Shown: piece after piece, positions 18,001 through 26,354 of the stretch
How positions within the stretch are numbered: position 1 is the first letter of the stretch
Layout of the letters: each line of letters opens with the position of its first letter
Source: Streptoalloteichus tenebrarius
GTDB lineage: Bacteria; Actinomycetota; Actinomycetes; Mycobacteriales; Pseudonocardiaceae
Reading direction: 5' to 3'
Length of the DNA: 64,000 nt
Assembly (NCBI RefSeq): GCF_024171885.1
Contig: NZ_JAMTCP010000011.1
Location: forward strand, 62,001 to 126,000
The notes under the pieces: generated by a model
What the model was told of the DNA's origin: nothing
Database searches by the model: none
The model's input: only the letters and a program-made list of their open reading frames with translations
Translations under genes and position numbers: made by a program

Positions 18001-19227
18001 TCAGGCGACCGGCTCGACGGCGGAGCTGACCAGTTCGGCCGGGCGTCGCCCGTCGAGCCCCAGCAGCCAGGCGACGGCGTGCTCGGTGCGCTCACCCGCG
18101 CGGCCGTCCCCGAACGGGTTGCCCCGCGAGGTCATGGCGACCCGCGCCGCCTCGTCGGTCAGCAGGTGGTGCGCGGTGGCCAGGACGCGCTCGCGGTCGG
18201 TGCCCACGAGCAGCGCGCACCCCGCCTCGACCGCCTCGCCGCGCTCGGTCACGTCCCGCAGGACCAGCACCGGGACGCCGAAGCTCGGCGCCTCCTCCTG
18301 GATGCCGCCGGAGTCGGACAGCACCAGCGTGGCCAGGCCCAGCAGCCGCGCGAGGTCGGGGTAGGGGAGGGGGTCGGTGACGAGCGCCCGCTCCACGTCG
18401 CCCAGCGCGCGGTCCACCTGCTCCCGCACGGCGGGGTTGGGGTGCGCGGGGAGCACGACCTCGATGTCGCGGTGGGTCGCGACCAGCGTGCGGACCGCGA
18501 CAAGCACCTCGTCCAGCGGGCGCCCCCACGCCTCCCTGCGGTGGGCGGTGACCAGGACCAGGCGGGAACGCCCCGACCGCGCCCGCGCGGCGAGCGCGTC
18601 CAGGCGCGGGTCGGAGAACGGCGCGGCCTTCGCGGCGACGTCGAGCACCGCGTCGACCGAGGTGTTGCCGACCACGAGGACGTCGGGGCCGGCGATGCCC
18701 TCGTCCGCCAGGTTCGCCGCGGCGCGCGCCGTCGGGGCCAGGTGCAACGCGCTGATCTGGCCCACCAGCCGGCGGTTGCCCTCCTCGGGGAACGGCGCGG
18801 CCAGGTCGTGCGAGCGCAGGCCGGCCTCCAGGTGCACGACGGGGATGCGGCGCCAGAACGCCGCGAGCGCGCCCGCGAGGGTGGTCGTGGTGTCGCCCTG
18901 CACCACCACGGCGGCGGGGCGCCGGTCGGCGAACACCGCGTCGAGGGCGTTCACCGTGTGGCCGAGCAGCTCGGCCTGGCTGCCGGTGCGGCGCTCGACG
19001 TCCAGTCGGATCTCCGGGCGCTGGTCGAACGCGGTCAGCGCCTGCTCGAACAGGAGGGGGTGCTGGCCGCTGGCGACGATCACCGGGCGGAGCCGTCCCC
19101 GGCGGGCCATCGCGCTGGCGACCGGCGCGAGCTTCACCGCCTCCGGCCGGGTCCCGCCGACGAGATGGATCTCCGGTCTCTCCCCCCGCCCCTCGGATTT
19201 CACCCGACTGTGGGTGTGTTGCACCAC
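18001..19227 (-). CDS. wecB: UDP-N-acetylglucosamine 2-epimerase (non-hydrolysing)
   Basis: 408 residues, GT-B-like fold. Signatures: HLVGGTRPEAVKLAPV near the N terminus, VVQGDTTTTLAGALAAF, VVHLEAGLRSHD, and SDSGGIQEEAPSFGVPVLVL, which bind UDP-GlcNAc. The enzyme interconverts UDP-GlcNAc and UDP-ManNAc for cell-surface polymers. GTG 19227 follows AGGGGG. It is divergent from a small membrane protein and a GT2 glycosyltransferase, and together they probably make or decorate an envelope glycan. Confidence 0.88.
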   Translation of the reverse strand: MVQHTHSRVKSEGRGERPEIHLVGGTRPEAVKLAPVASAMARRGRLRPVIVASGQHPLLFEQALTAFDQRPEIRLDVERRTGSQAELLGHTVNALDAVFADRRPAAVVVQGDTTTTLAGALAAFWRRIPVVHLEAGLRSHDLAAPFPEEGNRRLVGQISALHLAPTARAAANLADEGIAGPDVLVVGNTSVDAVLDVAAKAAPFSDPRLDALAARARSGRSRLVLVTAHRREAWGRPLDEVLVAVRTLVATHRDIEVVLPAHPNPAVREQVDRALGDVERALVTDPLPYPDLARLLGLATLVLSDSGGIQEEAPSFGVPVLVLRDVTERGEAVEAGCALLVGTDRERVLATAHHLLTDEAARVAMTSRGNPFGDGRAGERTEHAVAWLLGLDGRRPAELVSSAVEPVA

Positions 19228-19249
19228 AAACCCCCTGGTTCTGTGATCG

Positions 19250-19293
19250 GTTACGCCATATCGCGTATGCGTTGATAGGCCATATGGAGTAAC
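19250..19293. promoter_or_regulatory. Inverted repeat in the epimerase/glycosyltransferase promoter
   Basis: GTTACGCCATAT (19250-19261) and ATATGGAGTAAC (19282-19293) match as inverted repeats at 11 of 12 positions with a 20-bp spacer, between divergent starts. The core TTACGCCATA is identical to that in the TetR promoter at 15231-15240. Confidence 0.45.
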
Positions 19294-19371
19294 ACTCAGG
19301 GTTGCGTGTGCTGGCGCCGACGGGTGCTGGAAGCGGCCGGTCTCACAGAAATCGGGAGTAGGGAGAACGTC

Positions 19372-19530
19372 GTGTCGATTGTCCGTTGCGTTCCGTGGGC
19401 GACCCCGGCGGCGCTGGGGCTCGCCGGTACGGGCTGGACCGGCCTCAGCCTCCTGGTGGGCGCGGTCGTGCTGGCGCTGACCGCGCTCGTGGTGCGGTCG
19501 CTCCTGCTCCACCTGCGCGCCGGGGAGTGA
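19372..19530 (+). CDS. Small single-span membrane protein
   Basis: 52 residues from GTG 19372, with AGGGAGAA upstream. One long hydrophobic helix (about residues 15-45: GLSLLVGAVVLALTALVV) follows a short N terminus. The stop is only 4 bp before the GT2 gene, so they are surely co-transcribed; it may be an accessory subunit of that membrane glycosyltransferase. No family recognised. Confidence 0.6.
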   Translation: MSIVRCVPWATPAALGLAGTGWTGLSLLVGAVVLALTALVVRSLLLHLRAGE

Positions 19531-19534
19531 CGCG

Positions 19535-20839
19535 GTGGAGGACCCGTCCCCCTGGGCGTGGCTGCTGCTGGCCCTGCTCCTCGCCTGGCCGATCCACAAC
19601 CTCGTGCTCGCCGCGTTCGCCTTCCGGACGCCTCGGCCGCGCCCCGTGGAGTCGAGGAACGCGCCGCATTTCTGGATCATCGTTCCCGCGCTGAACGAGG
19701 AGCTGGTCGTCGAGAACACCGTCCGCGCCGCCCTGGCGCTCGACGCGCCCGAGACCCCGGTGCGCGTGCTCGTCGTGGACGACGGCTCCGACGACCGCAC
19801 CCCGGAGATCCTCGCCTCGATCGACGACCCCCGGCTGACGGTGCTCCGGCGGGACCTCCCCGAGGCCCGGCAGGGCAAGGGCGCCGCGCTCAACGCCGCC
19901 TACCGGGTGATCCGGGAGATCGCGACGCGTGAGGACACGGCCTCCCGGACGGTGCTCGGCGTGATCGACGGCGACGGTCGCGGGAGCCTGAACCTGCTGC
20001 GCGAGGTCGCCGCGTTCTTCGCCGACCGCTCGGTCGGCGCCGTGCAGTGCCGGGTGCGGATCCACAACCGCCGGCCGGTGCTCGGCCTGCTCCAGGACGT
20101 CGAGTTCGCCTGTGTCGCCGACACCGCGCAGACCCTGCGCGACCTCGTCGGCAGCGTCGGCCTCGGCGGCAACGGACAGTTCACCCGGCTCGGGGAGCTG
20201 ATGCGGTTCGGCGACCACCCGTGGTCGGACTGCCTGGTGGAGGACCTCGAACTCGGACTGCGCCTGCACCTCGCTGGCGTGCGCGTCCGCTACTGCCGGA
20301 CGGGCTGGGTCACCCAGCAGGCCGTGGTCGACGTGCGGCGGCTGGTGCGCCAGCGGACGCGGTGGGCGCAGGGCAACCTCCAGTGCGTCGGGTACGTCCC
20401 CCGCCTCGCCCGTTCCCGCAGGGTCGGCAGCGTGGCCCTGGTCGACTTCCTGCACTACCTCCTCACGCCGTGGGTGACCGTGCCGATGTCGGTGCTGGTC
20501 GCCGTCCTGGTGGCGCTGACCTGCGCGGGGCTGGTGGTGCCCACGGCGGGGTCCCCGTTGCTGGCCGCGAGCGCCGACGTGCCGACCGCGTTGGGAGTGA
20601 TCGCCGCGGCGGCGATGAGCCCTGGTCTGCTGTGGGCGGTCGTGCACCGCGTGCGACTGGGCGAGGCGGGTCTGGTCCGCTGCCTGCTCGCCGGCCTGTC
20701 CTACCCGGTGTTCCTCCTGCTCGGGGTGGTGGCCACCTGGCGTGCGCTGGGCCGGCACGTCCAGGGGCGTCAGGCGTGGGCCAAGACCGAGCGGCTCGTG
20801 GAACTGCCCGAGTCGTCGCCGCTGCCCGAGCTGCCCTGA
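19535..20839 (+). CDS. Membrane-bound family 2 glycosyltransferase
   Basis: 434 residues. A signal-anchor helix (8-30) precedes a GT-A domain with PALNEE, VVDDGSDDRT near residue 82, the metal-binding DGDG near 146, GGNGQF, the base EDLELG, and RQRTRWAQGN (the Q-x-x-R-W motif of processive enzymes) near 273. Three or four C-terminal membrane spans follow (from about 305). This layout is that of cellulose/chitin/hyaluronan-synthase-like enzymes that polymerise and export a glycan. UDP-GlcNAc or UDP-ManNAc from the divergent epimerase is a plausible donor. GTG start. Confidence 0.87.
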   Translation: MEDPSPWAWLLLALLLAWPIHNLVLAAFAFRTPRPRPVESRNAPHFWIIVPALNEELVVENTVRAALALDAPETPVRVLVVDDGSDDRTPEILASIDDPRLTVLRRDLPEARQGKGAALNAAYRVIREIATREDTASRTVLGVIDGDGRGSLNLLREVAAFFADRSVGAVQCRVRIHNRRPVLGLLQDVEFACVADTAQTLRDLVGSVGLGGNGQFTRLGELMRFGDHPWSDCLVEDLELGLRLHLAGVRVRYCRTGWVTQQAVVDVRRLVRQRTRWAQGNLQCVGYVPRLARSRRVGSVALVDFLHYLLTPWVTVPMSVLVAVLVALTCAGLVVPTAGSPLLAASADVPTALGVIAAAAMSPGLLWAVVHRVRLGEAGLVRCLLAGLSYPVFLLLGVVATWRALGRHVQGRQAWAKTERLVELPESSPLPELP

Positions 20840-21010
20840 CCCCTCGCGCCGTCCCGGCGGGACGCGGTGATCACGGCGGGCGCATGCCCTGCCGGCCGTG
20901 CCCGCCCGGTCCCGTTGGGACGTGCGCGGCCCGCCACCACTCGTGCCCTGTCTTCCTCTTCTGAGAGGGTATGACGGACGGATAGGGCACTTCGGGGAAG
21001 TGGGGTCGCC

Positions 21011-21436
21011 GTGCGTGAGGAGCTGTTCTCCGTCGAGCAGGTCGCCGAGAAGCTGGGCCTGCACGTCCGCACCGTCCGCAACTACGTGCGGGACGGCCGC
21101 CTGAAGGCGGTCCGCATCGGCAAGCAGTACCGGATCGCCGCCAGCGACCTCGCCGAGTTCACCGGGCTGTCCGGCTCCGAGCGGGCCTCGACCTCCCGGG
21201 ACGTCGAGGTGACCAGCGTCGTGCGGATCGAGGGCGTCGACGCCGCCGACGCCGACCGGCTCGCCACGCACCTGCTGGCGTCCGTGCAGACCCGCTCCGG
21301 CGACGGCCGGACCCTGCGGATCGAGACCAGCCACGACCGGGAGCGGTCCCGGATGCGGATCATCGTGCTCGGCGAGCCCGAGCTGACCGCGGACGTGCTG
21401 CGGCTGATCGCCGCGCTGACCGAGGCCATGACCTGA
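21011..21436 (+). CDS. Excisionase-family helix-turn-helix protein
   Basis: 141 residues. Residues 4-52 are a MerR-like winged HTH of the excisionase/BldC type: LFSVEQVAEKLGLHVRTVRN, then GKQYRIAASDLAEF. The remaining 85 residues form an alpha/beta domain (VTSVVRIEGVDAADADRLAT; MRIIVLGEPELTADVLRL) found in actinobacterial regulators of this type, perhaps for ligand or protein binding. Not linked to any integrase here, so a transcription factor is more likely than a true excisionase. Confidence 0.75.
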   Translation: MREELFSVEQVAEKLGLHVRTVRNYVRDGRLKAVRIGKQYRIAASDLAEFTGLSGSERASTSRDVEVTSVVRIEGVDAADADRLATHLLASVQTRSGDGRTLRIETSHDRERSRMRIIVLGEPELTADVLRLIAALTEAMT

Positions 21437-21556
21437 GCGGGCGCCGGCGGCGGCGCGGCGACCACGGCGACCGGGGACCCGGCCACCGGAGACGGCCGGG
21501 GCGGCCCCGCCCATGCAGTCCACATCGGACGATGACGCCCGACTAGGCTGGCGGCC

Positions 21557-22975
21557 ATGTCCGGTGCCATCCGAGTCCGCTTCGCCCCGTCCCCCACAGG
21601 CATGTTCCACGTGGGCGGCGCCCGTTCCGCCCTGTTCAACTGGGCGCTCGCCCGACGGTCCGGCGGGCGGTTCGTCCTGCGGATCGAGGACACCGACGAG
21701 GCGCGCAACCGCCCCGAGTGGGTCGAGGGCATCATCAGCGCGCTCGCGGCGATCGGGATCAGCGACCAGGACCCCGTGTTCGAGGGGCCCTACTTCCAGT
21801 CCCACAACGCCGAGGCGCAGCGCGAGGCCGCCCGGACGCTCCACGCGCAGGGCAGGGCCTACTACTGCGACTGCACCCGTGAGGCGCTGGTGGAGCGGAC
21901 CGGGTCGCAGCAGCTCGGCTACGACGGGCACTGCCGCGACCGCGGCCTGGAGCACGCGGAGGGCCGCGCGCTGCGCTTCCGCACCCCGGACACCGGGGTG
22001 ACGGTGGTGGACGACGTCGTCCGGGGCCGCACGGAGTTCCCGAACAACGCGATGGAGGACTTCGTCGTCGCCAGGGGCAACGGCACCCCGGTGTTCATCC
22101 TGGCCAATGCCGTGGACGACATCCGCGAGCGGATCACGCACGTGATCAGGGGCGAGGAGCACCTGTCGAACGCGCCGAAGCAGCAACTGCTCTGGGAGGC
22201 GCTCGGGGCCGTTCCCCCGGTGTGGGCGCACCTCCCGGTGATCGTGAACGAGAAGCGGCAGAAGCTGTCCAAGCGTCGCGACAAGGTGGCGCTGGAGGAC
22301 TACCTCGCCGAGGGCTACCTGCCCGAGGCGATGGTGAACTACCTGATGTTGCTGGGCTGGGGCCCCGGCGACGACGTGGAGATCCGGCCCTACGCGGAGC
22401 TGGAGGAGCGGTTCCGGCTGGAGGACGTCAACAAGGCCCCGGCCGCGTTCGACGTGAAGAAGCTCGCGGCGTTCAACGGCGAGTACATCCGCGCGCTGGA
22501 CGAGGACGCCTTCGTCCAGGCATGCCAGCGGTGGCTGACCGCGCCGCACGCGCCGTGGGAGCCGGAGGCCTTCGACGAGGCGGCGTTCCGCGCGGTCGCC
22601 CCGCTCGCGCAGACCCGACTGTCCGTCCTCAGCGACATCACCGCGTACGTGGACTGGCTGTTCCTCCCGGAGCCGCCCGAGGACGAGGCGTCGTGGACCA
22701 AGGCCATGAAGCCGGGGGCGGAGGAGATCCTCGCGTCGGTCCGCCGGCGCTGGGCCGAGGTCGACTGGACGGCGGAGGCGCTCAAGGCCGACCTGGAGGC
22801 CGTCGCCGGGGAGCAGGGCCTGAAGCTGGGCAAGGCGCAGGCTCCGGTGCGGGTCGCGGTGACCGGCCGGACCGTGGGCCTGCCGCTGTTCGAGTCCGTG
22901 CAGGTGCTGGGGCGCGAGCGCACCCTCGCCCGCATCGACGCCGCCGCCGCCCGGCTGGCCGCGCAGGACGCCTGA
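21557..22975 (+). CDS. gltX: Glutamyl-tRNA synthetase
   Basis: 472 residues, class I synthetase. Signature 1 is [20 protein letters not shown] (HIGH motif as HVGG), signature 2 is KLSKRRDK (KMSKS motif) near residue 237. It charges tRNA-Glu. A TAGGCT -10 box before the ATG indicates a leaderless transcript, and a strong terminator follows. The neighbours are not the usual housekeeping ones (leuCD, mutase, fumarylacetoacetase region), so this may be a second copy. Confidence 0.92.
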   Translation: MSGAIRVRFAPSPTGMFHVGGARSALFNWALARRSGGRFVLRIEDTDEARNRPEWVEGIISALAAIGISDQDPVFEGPYFQSHNAEAQREAARTLHAQGRAYYCDCTREALVERTGSQQLGYDGHCRDRGLEHAEGRALRFRTPDTGVTVVDDVVRGRTEFPNNAMEDFVVARGNGTPVFILANAVDDIRERITHVIRGEEHLSNAPKQQLLWEALGAVPPVWAHLPVIVNEKRQKLSKRRDKVALEDYLAEGYLPEAMVNYLMLLGWGPGDDVEIRPYAELEERFRLEDVNKAPAAFDVKKLAAFNGEYIRALDEDAFVQACQRWLTAPHAPWEPEAFDEAAFRAVAPLAQTRLSVLSDITAYVDWLFLPEPPEDEASWTKAMKPGAEEILASVRRRWAEVDWTAEALKADLEAVAGEQGLKLGKAQAPVRVAVTGRTVGLPLFESVQVLGRERTLARIDAAAARLAAQDA

Positions 22976-22984
22976 TCCGTTTCG

Positions 22985-23018
22985 TCGCGGTGGCCCCGCA
23001 CCGGTGGGGCCACCGCGA
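22985..23018. terminator. Hairpin terminator after gltX
   Basis: A perfect 13-bp stem TCGCGGTGGCCCC/GGGGCCACCGCGA with an 8-nt loop starts 10 bp after the stop codon. Confidence 0.85.
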
Positions 23019-23199
23019 CACCGGCTCCACTGCCAGGGGAACCCCGCCCAGCGGCACGGTCTCCCTGTTGTCGCGCACTGTCCTCCGACTGTCCCCCGAC
23101 TGTCCTCAGTGGACGAACTTCCGTCGGGTTGCGCGTTCGCACCGGGCCTGTTCGGCGGTGATCAGGAGCGGCGGGCGGTCAGGATTGGTCCCGGCCTCG

Positions 23200-23919
23200 T
23201 CAGGTCAGGACGACACAACCGCGCCGCTCCAGCTCCGTCACCAGCGGCTGGTCCGGGTCGATCTCGTTCCACCGCAGGTCCAGCTTCTCCAGCGACGGCA
23301 TCCGCGCCACCCAGTCCGGCAGGTGGTGGAGGCGGTTGCTCCGCAGGTCGACCTGCCGCAGCCGGGGGAGGTCGGCCAGCGGTTCCGGCAGCTCCGTGAT
23401 CCTGTTCTCCCGCAGGTCGAGATGGCGGAGTTCGCGGAGTCCGGCGACCGACGGTGGCAGGTCGCGGAGCTGGTTGCCGCGCAGCCACAGTTCCCGGAGG
23501 TTGGTCAGTTCGCCGATGGTGTCGGGCAGGGACGACAGGCGGTTGTGCTGCGCCCGGAGTTCCACCAGGCCGACCATTCCGCCGAGGGTCCGGGGCAGCT
23601 CGGTGAGGGCGTTCTCGCCGACGTTGAGATACCGCAGCCGTCTCAGGGCGCCTAGGGAGTCCGGCAGTCCGGTCAGCCGGTTGTCGTGCAGGTAGAGACA
23701 ACCATCGAGTTCGGTCAACTCGCCCAGCTCCTCGGGCACCGACGTGAGCAGGTTGTGACCAATGTCCAGTGTGGACAGTCGGTGGAGGCGGCCGATCTCC
23801 GGCGGCAGGGCCGTGAGCCCGTTGTCGGCGAGGATCAGCACGCGAAGGTCCGTGCGGTGCCAGACGGACTCGGGGACCGCCCCGAGCTGATGACGCCAGA
23901 GGTTCAGTGTGGGGCGCAC
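23200..23919 (-). CDS. Leucine-rich repeat protein
   Basis: 239 residues composed almost wholly of about nine 23-residue repeats of the type L-x-x-L-x-L-x-x-N-x-L-x-x-LP-x-x-I-G-x-L (for example LRVLILADNGLTALPPEIGR). No signal peptide and no membrane span, so it is probably a cytoplasmic protein-binding scaffold. It is related to the short Ras-suppressor-like LRR family. GTG start at 23919. One GTCC-N5-GGAC palindrome lies inside (23764-23776). Partner unknown. Confidence 0.85.
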   Translation of the reverse strand: MRPTLNLWRHQLGAVPESVWHRTDLRVLILADNGLTALPPEIGRLHRLSTLDIGHNLLTSVPEELGELTELDGCLYLHDNRLTGLPDSLGALRRLRYLNVGENALTELPRTLGGMVGLVELRAQHNRLSSLPDTIGELTNLRELWLRGNQLRDLPPSVAGLRELRHLDLRENRITELPEPLADLPRLRQVDLRSNRLHHLPDWVARMPSLEKLDLRWNEIDPDQPLVTELERRGCVVLT

Positions 23920-24045
23920 ACGGGCGATTCTTCCACCCTTGATCCATGAAGCTCCGACAACATCAAGTATCCCCCTCGCGGTTGTTGTTTCGCTGAAAGG
24001 TCAGTGGGCGGCTGCGCCTCTGTTGTGGCGGCTCCTGACGACGGA

Positions 24046-24300
24046 TCAGTGGCCGTAGGCTGGTAGGTCGATGTCGAACCGGGCCACGAGGCCGGATGGG
24101 GGCTGGTTCGGAGATCCCGCACCCGCTCGTTCTCGACAGGTGGGGCATTCGGGCCACAGCCAGTGCGGATACTTCGGCAAGCCTCCGCGGGCCTCGATCT
24201 CCAAGCCGCACAGGAGCATCACGGTGAACCCGTCCGGGACCTGTGGTCCGGCGTAGGCGTGTCGCTGTTCCGCATGGGGCTGCCACGTCACCGGGATCAA
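24046..24300 (-). CDS. Small zinc-finger-like protein
   Basis: About 84 residues. The core has WQPHAEQRHAYAG, LLCGLEIEARG and HWLWPECPTCRE, giving one His and three Cys in the spacing of the small actinobacterial zinc-finger proteins often found beside XRE regulators. A TTG at 24300 is preceded by GGGAGG six bases upstream; GTG 24291 is the alternative start. It lies downstream of the XRE gene but is separated by a strong terminator. The role is unknown. Confidence 0.6.
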   Translation of the reverse strand: MIPVTWQPHAEQRHAYAGPQVPDGFTVMLLCGLEIEARGGLPKYPHWLWPECPTCRERAGAGSPNQPPSGLVARFDIDLPAYGH

Positions 24301-24673
24301 TGGGGGCCTCCCGCGTGTTCGTGACAGTCCTGGACCATGTCGTTGATCGCGAGGACGGCTAGCATTCTGAGACCCGGGAGCGCGCCCGTGGCCATGGTGA
24401 TCACGGCAGCCTGCCCGGCACGACACGCAGGCTATTGAGCAGATCCCTGTACCGCGCCAGCAGTTCTCGTCGGCCAGACACAATCCCTCCCTGCTAGTCC
24501 GAGAAGGTTGGGAGCGCGCCATCCCCACCCGGACAAGCGGAATCAACGAGTGGGGCGGCGCGCGACGGCGGGGTCTCATCGCCAGCCCGAGGGGAAACCG
24601 GGGAGCGGGGCAGGCGATCAGCGTCCCTGCCGGGACGTGACCGGGGTCACGGAGAACGACCGTAGAAACAACG

Positions 24674-24712
24674 AGACCGCCCTCGTTTACAGTGGGTAAA
24701 CGAGGGCGGTCT
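24674..24712 (-). terminator. Strong hairpin terminator of the XRE gene
   Basis: A perfect 16-bp stem AGACCGCCCTCGTTTA/TAAACGAGGGCGGTCT with a 7-nt loop ends 19 bp after the XRE stop. The rest of 24301-24730 holds no convincing gene. Confidence 0.85.
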
Positions 24713-24730
24713 TTCACTCAAACGGCGCAG

Positions 24731-25915
24731 CTACACGCCGACCCCGATGCGGTAGGCCAATCCGCGCAGGTCGCGGCCGCCAGCGTCACGTCGCGCCGTG
24801 GTCAGCAGGCCCACCACGGCCTCGCGCACGAAAGCGTTGTTCCGCACCTTCTGCGGGGCGATCTGTTCGGCGTGCAGGATCGCCGCCAGACCGCGTTCGC
24901 TGTGCCGCCTGTCTGTCAGCAGGGCACGTCCGTAGTCGATCCAGAACTGCGCCTGCCGGCTCTTGGAGACACTGGTCGGGCGCATCCGCGAAGCGAGTTC
25001 CGCGGCCTTCGCGCCATCGCCGAGTTCCAGGCCGACGGACACCTTCCAGATGTTCGTGTTCTCGCGGCCGAAGTTCGTGTTCATCCACGGCGACACGTCG
25101 GCCTCGATGGTCTCCGCGAGGTTCGCGGCCTCCGCCAGATGCGTGTGGGCGAGGTCGTGTCGCCCAGTGGTGGCGGCGGCCAGCGCGGCGGTGAGGTTCG
25201 CCAGACCGCGGGTCTCGACACGGGCTCCGGGCATGTCCGCCACCGCGGCGGCGAGTTCGTACTGTCGGGGACGGTTGTTGCCGGACACGACCTGGGCGCG
25301 CTGGTAGGCCGCATAGGACAGCCACACCGGATCGTCCAGTTCCTCAGCGACCTGCCGCATCCGCTCCGCGGCGAGGGTGGGCAGCCCCTGAACGCCAAGG
25401 TCATGGGCGAGATAGGCCGCGGCCTTGTAGGTGCACATCAAGCCGATCAGAGCCTTCACGCGGTGGGATGTGTTCACCGCTGCCAGTAGCTCCTTGGTCA
25501 GCGCTGGCACGAGTCGGCTCTGGGCGGCGTAGTCGGCGTTCGCGCGCAGCACCGCGTTGAGCTGATCAACATCTGCCTGGATCGCGCCCCATTCCCGTAC
25601 CTTGACATCCGGGATCTCACCAACGCGCCAGCCGGAGAGCACGGCGGTCAGCTCGGGGATGCCGGCGTGCGCCTCATCGGATGCGGCATCGTGGGGTGCG
25701 TAGGGCTTGCCGAGCAGGTCGGTCGGCGACACCCGCAACGCCTGGGCCAGCGCCTCCAACGTGGTGCGCTTGGTGACCGCTCGCTGTCCGCGCTCGATCA
25801 AGCTCAGGTAGCCCTTGGTTATCCCGGCGAGTTCCGCGGTCACCGTGACACTCATCTTGCGCCACGCGCGGATCTCCCGGACCCTCTGCCCGATCAGGGC
25901 GGCCTCATGATCCAT
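24731..25915 (-). CDS. XRE-family regulator with TPR-like C-terminal domain
   Basis: 394 residues. Residues 8-65 are an XRE/Cro HTH (IGQRVREIRAWRKMSVTVTA; ITKGYLSLIERGQRAVTKR). The remainder is an all-helical region with tetratricopeptide-like periodicity, the layout of mycelial-bacterial regulators that read a peptide or small signal. Two small genes, one frameshifted, lie just upstream in the same direction, and the zinc-finger gene downstream, a common partner set. Target unknown. Confidence 0.8.
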   Translation of the reverse strand: MDHEAALIGQRVREIRAWRKMSVTVTAELAGITKGYLSLIERGQRAVTKRTTLEALAQALRVSPTDLLGKPYAPHDAASDEAHAGIPELTAVLSGWRVGEIPDVKVREWGAIQADVDQLNAVLRANADYAAQSRLVPALTKELLAAVNTSHRVKALIGLMCTYKAAAYLAHDLGVQGLPTLAAERMRQVAEELDDPVWLSYAAYQRAQVVSGNNRPRQYELAAAVADMPGARVETRGLANLTAALAAATTGRHDLAHTHLAEAANLAETIEADVSPWMNTNFGRENTNIWKVSVGLELGDGAKAAELASRMRPTSVSKSRQAQFWIDYGRALLTDRRHSERGLAAILHAEQIAPQKVRNNAFVREAVVGLLTTARRDAGGRDLRGLAYRIGVGV

Positions 25916-26008
25916 GAGCTGCTTCTTCCTCTTCGCGGGACCGCACCTCTGTCGCGGGAAGCCCCCAGCCCACAGGGGGCTGCTCGCAACGAAGACGCAT
26001 AACCAACC

Positions 26009-26208
26009 CTAGGGCGCACTCGATGAGGAAGGCAGCATTCGTTCGTCAACAGGGCTTGTGCACCACCCGTCGACCGGCTGCCACTCCACACACCTCGGCC
26101 GGAGCCCACCGGTCTCGTGGAACTCGTGCACAGCCGCCCGGAGTTGGTCGAGGGCGATGGCCGCGTTGGCGATCTCGATTGCGGGTGGATCTCCACTGCG
26201 GAGGTCAT
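26009..26208 (-). pseudogene. Frameshifted small gene upstream of the XRE gene
   Basis: The ATG at 26208 opens MTSAVEIHP, but the conserved-looking remainder (AIEIANAAIALDQLRAAVHE, then PRCVEWQPVDGWCTSPVDER) is in another frame and ends at 26009. The second frame has no start codon of its own. One missing base in the run CCACCCGCA would join the two into a 66-residue protein. Either a true mutation or a sequencing error. Its ATG overlaps the stop of the preceding small ORF. Confidence 0.6.
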
Positions 26209-26327
26209 GGCCGTCGCCTTCCTCTGTCGATGTGCGTTCCGGCGGCGGCGTGGATGACCAGGGTCTGCCCGGGAGTCAGGATCTTCGGAAGCAACTGCCG
26301 ACAGCCGAAGCGTTCCTTGTCGACCAT
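26205..26327 (-). CDS. Small hypothetical protein
   Basis: 40 residues (MVDKERFGCRQLLPKILTPG, then QTLVIHAAAGTHIDRGRRRP). It ends in a four-base ATGA overlap with the following frameshifted gene, a typical coupling pattern, which is the main support for its being real. No family recognised and no good ribosome site. Confidence 0.4.
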   Translation of the reverse strand: MVDKERFGCRQLLPKILTPGQTLVIHAAAGTHIDRGRRRP

Positions 26328-26354
26328 CGACGTAGATCCCGGTGAGGATCGCGG

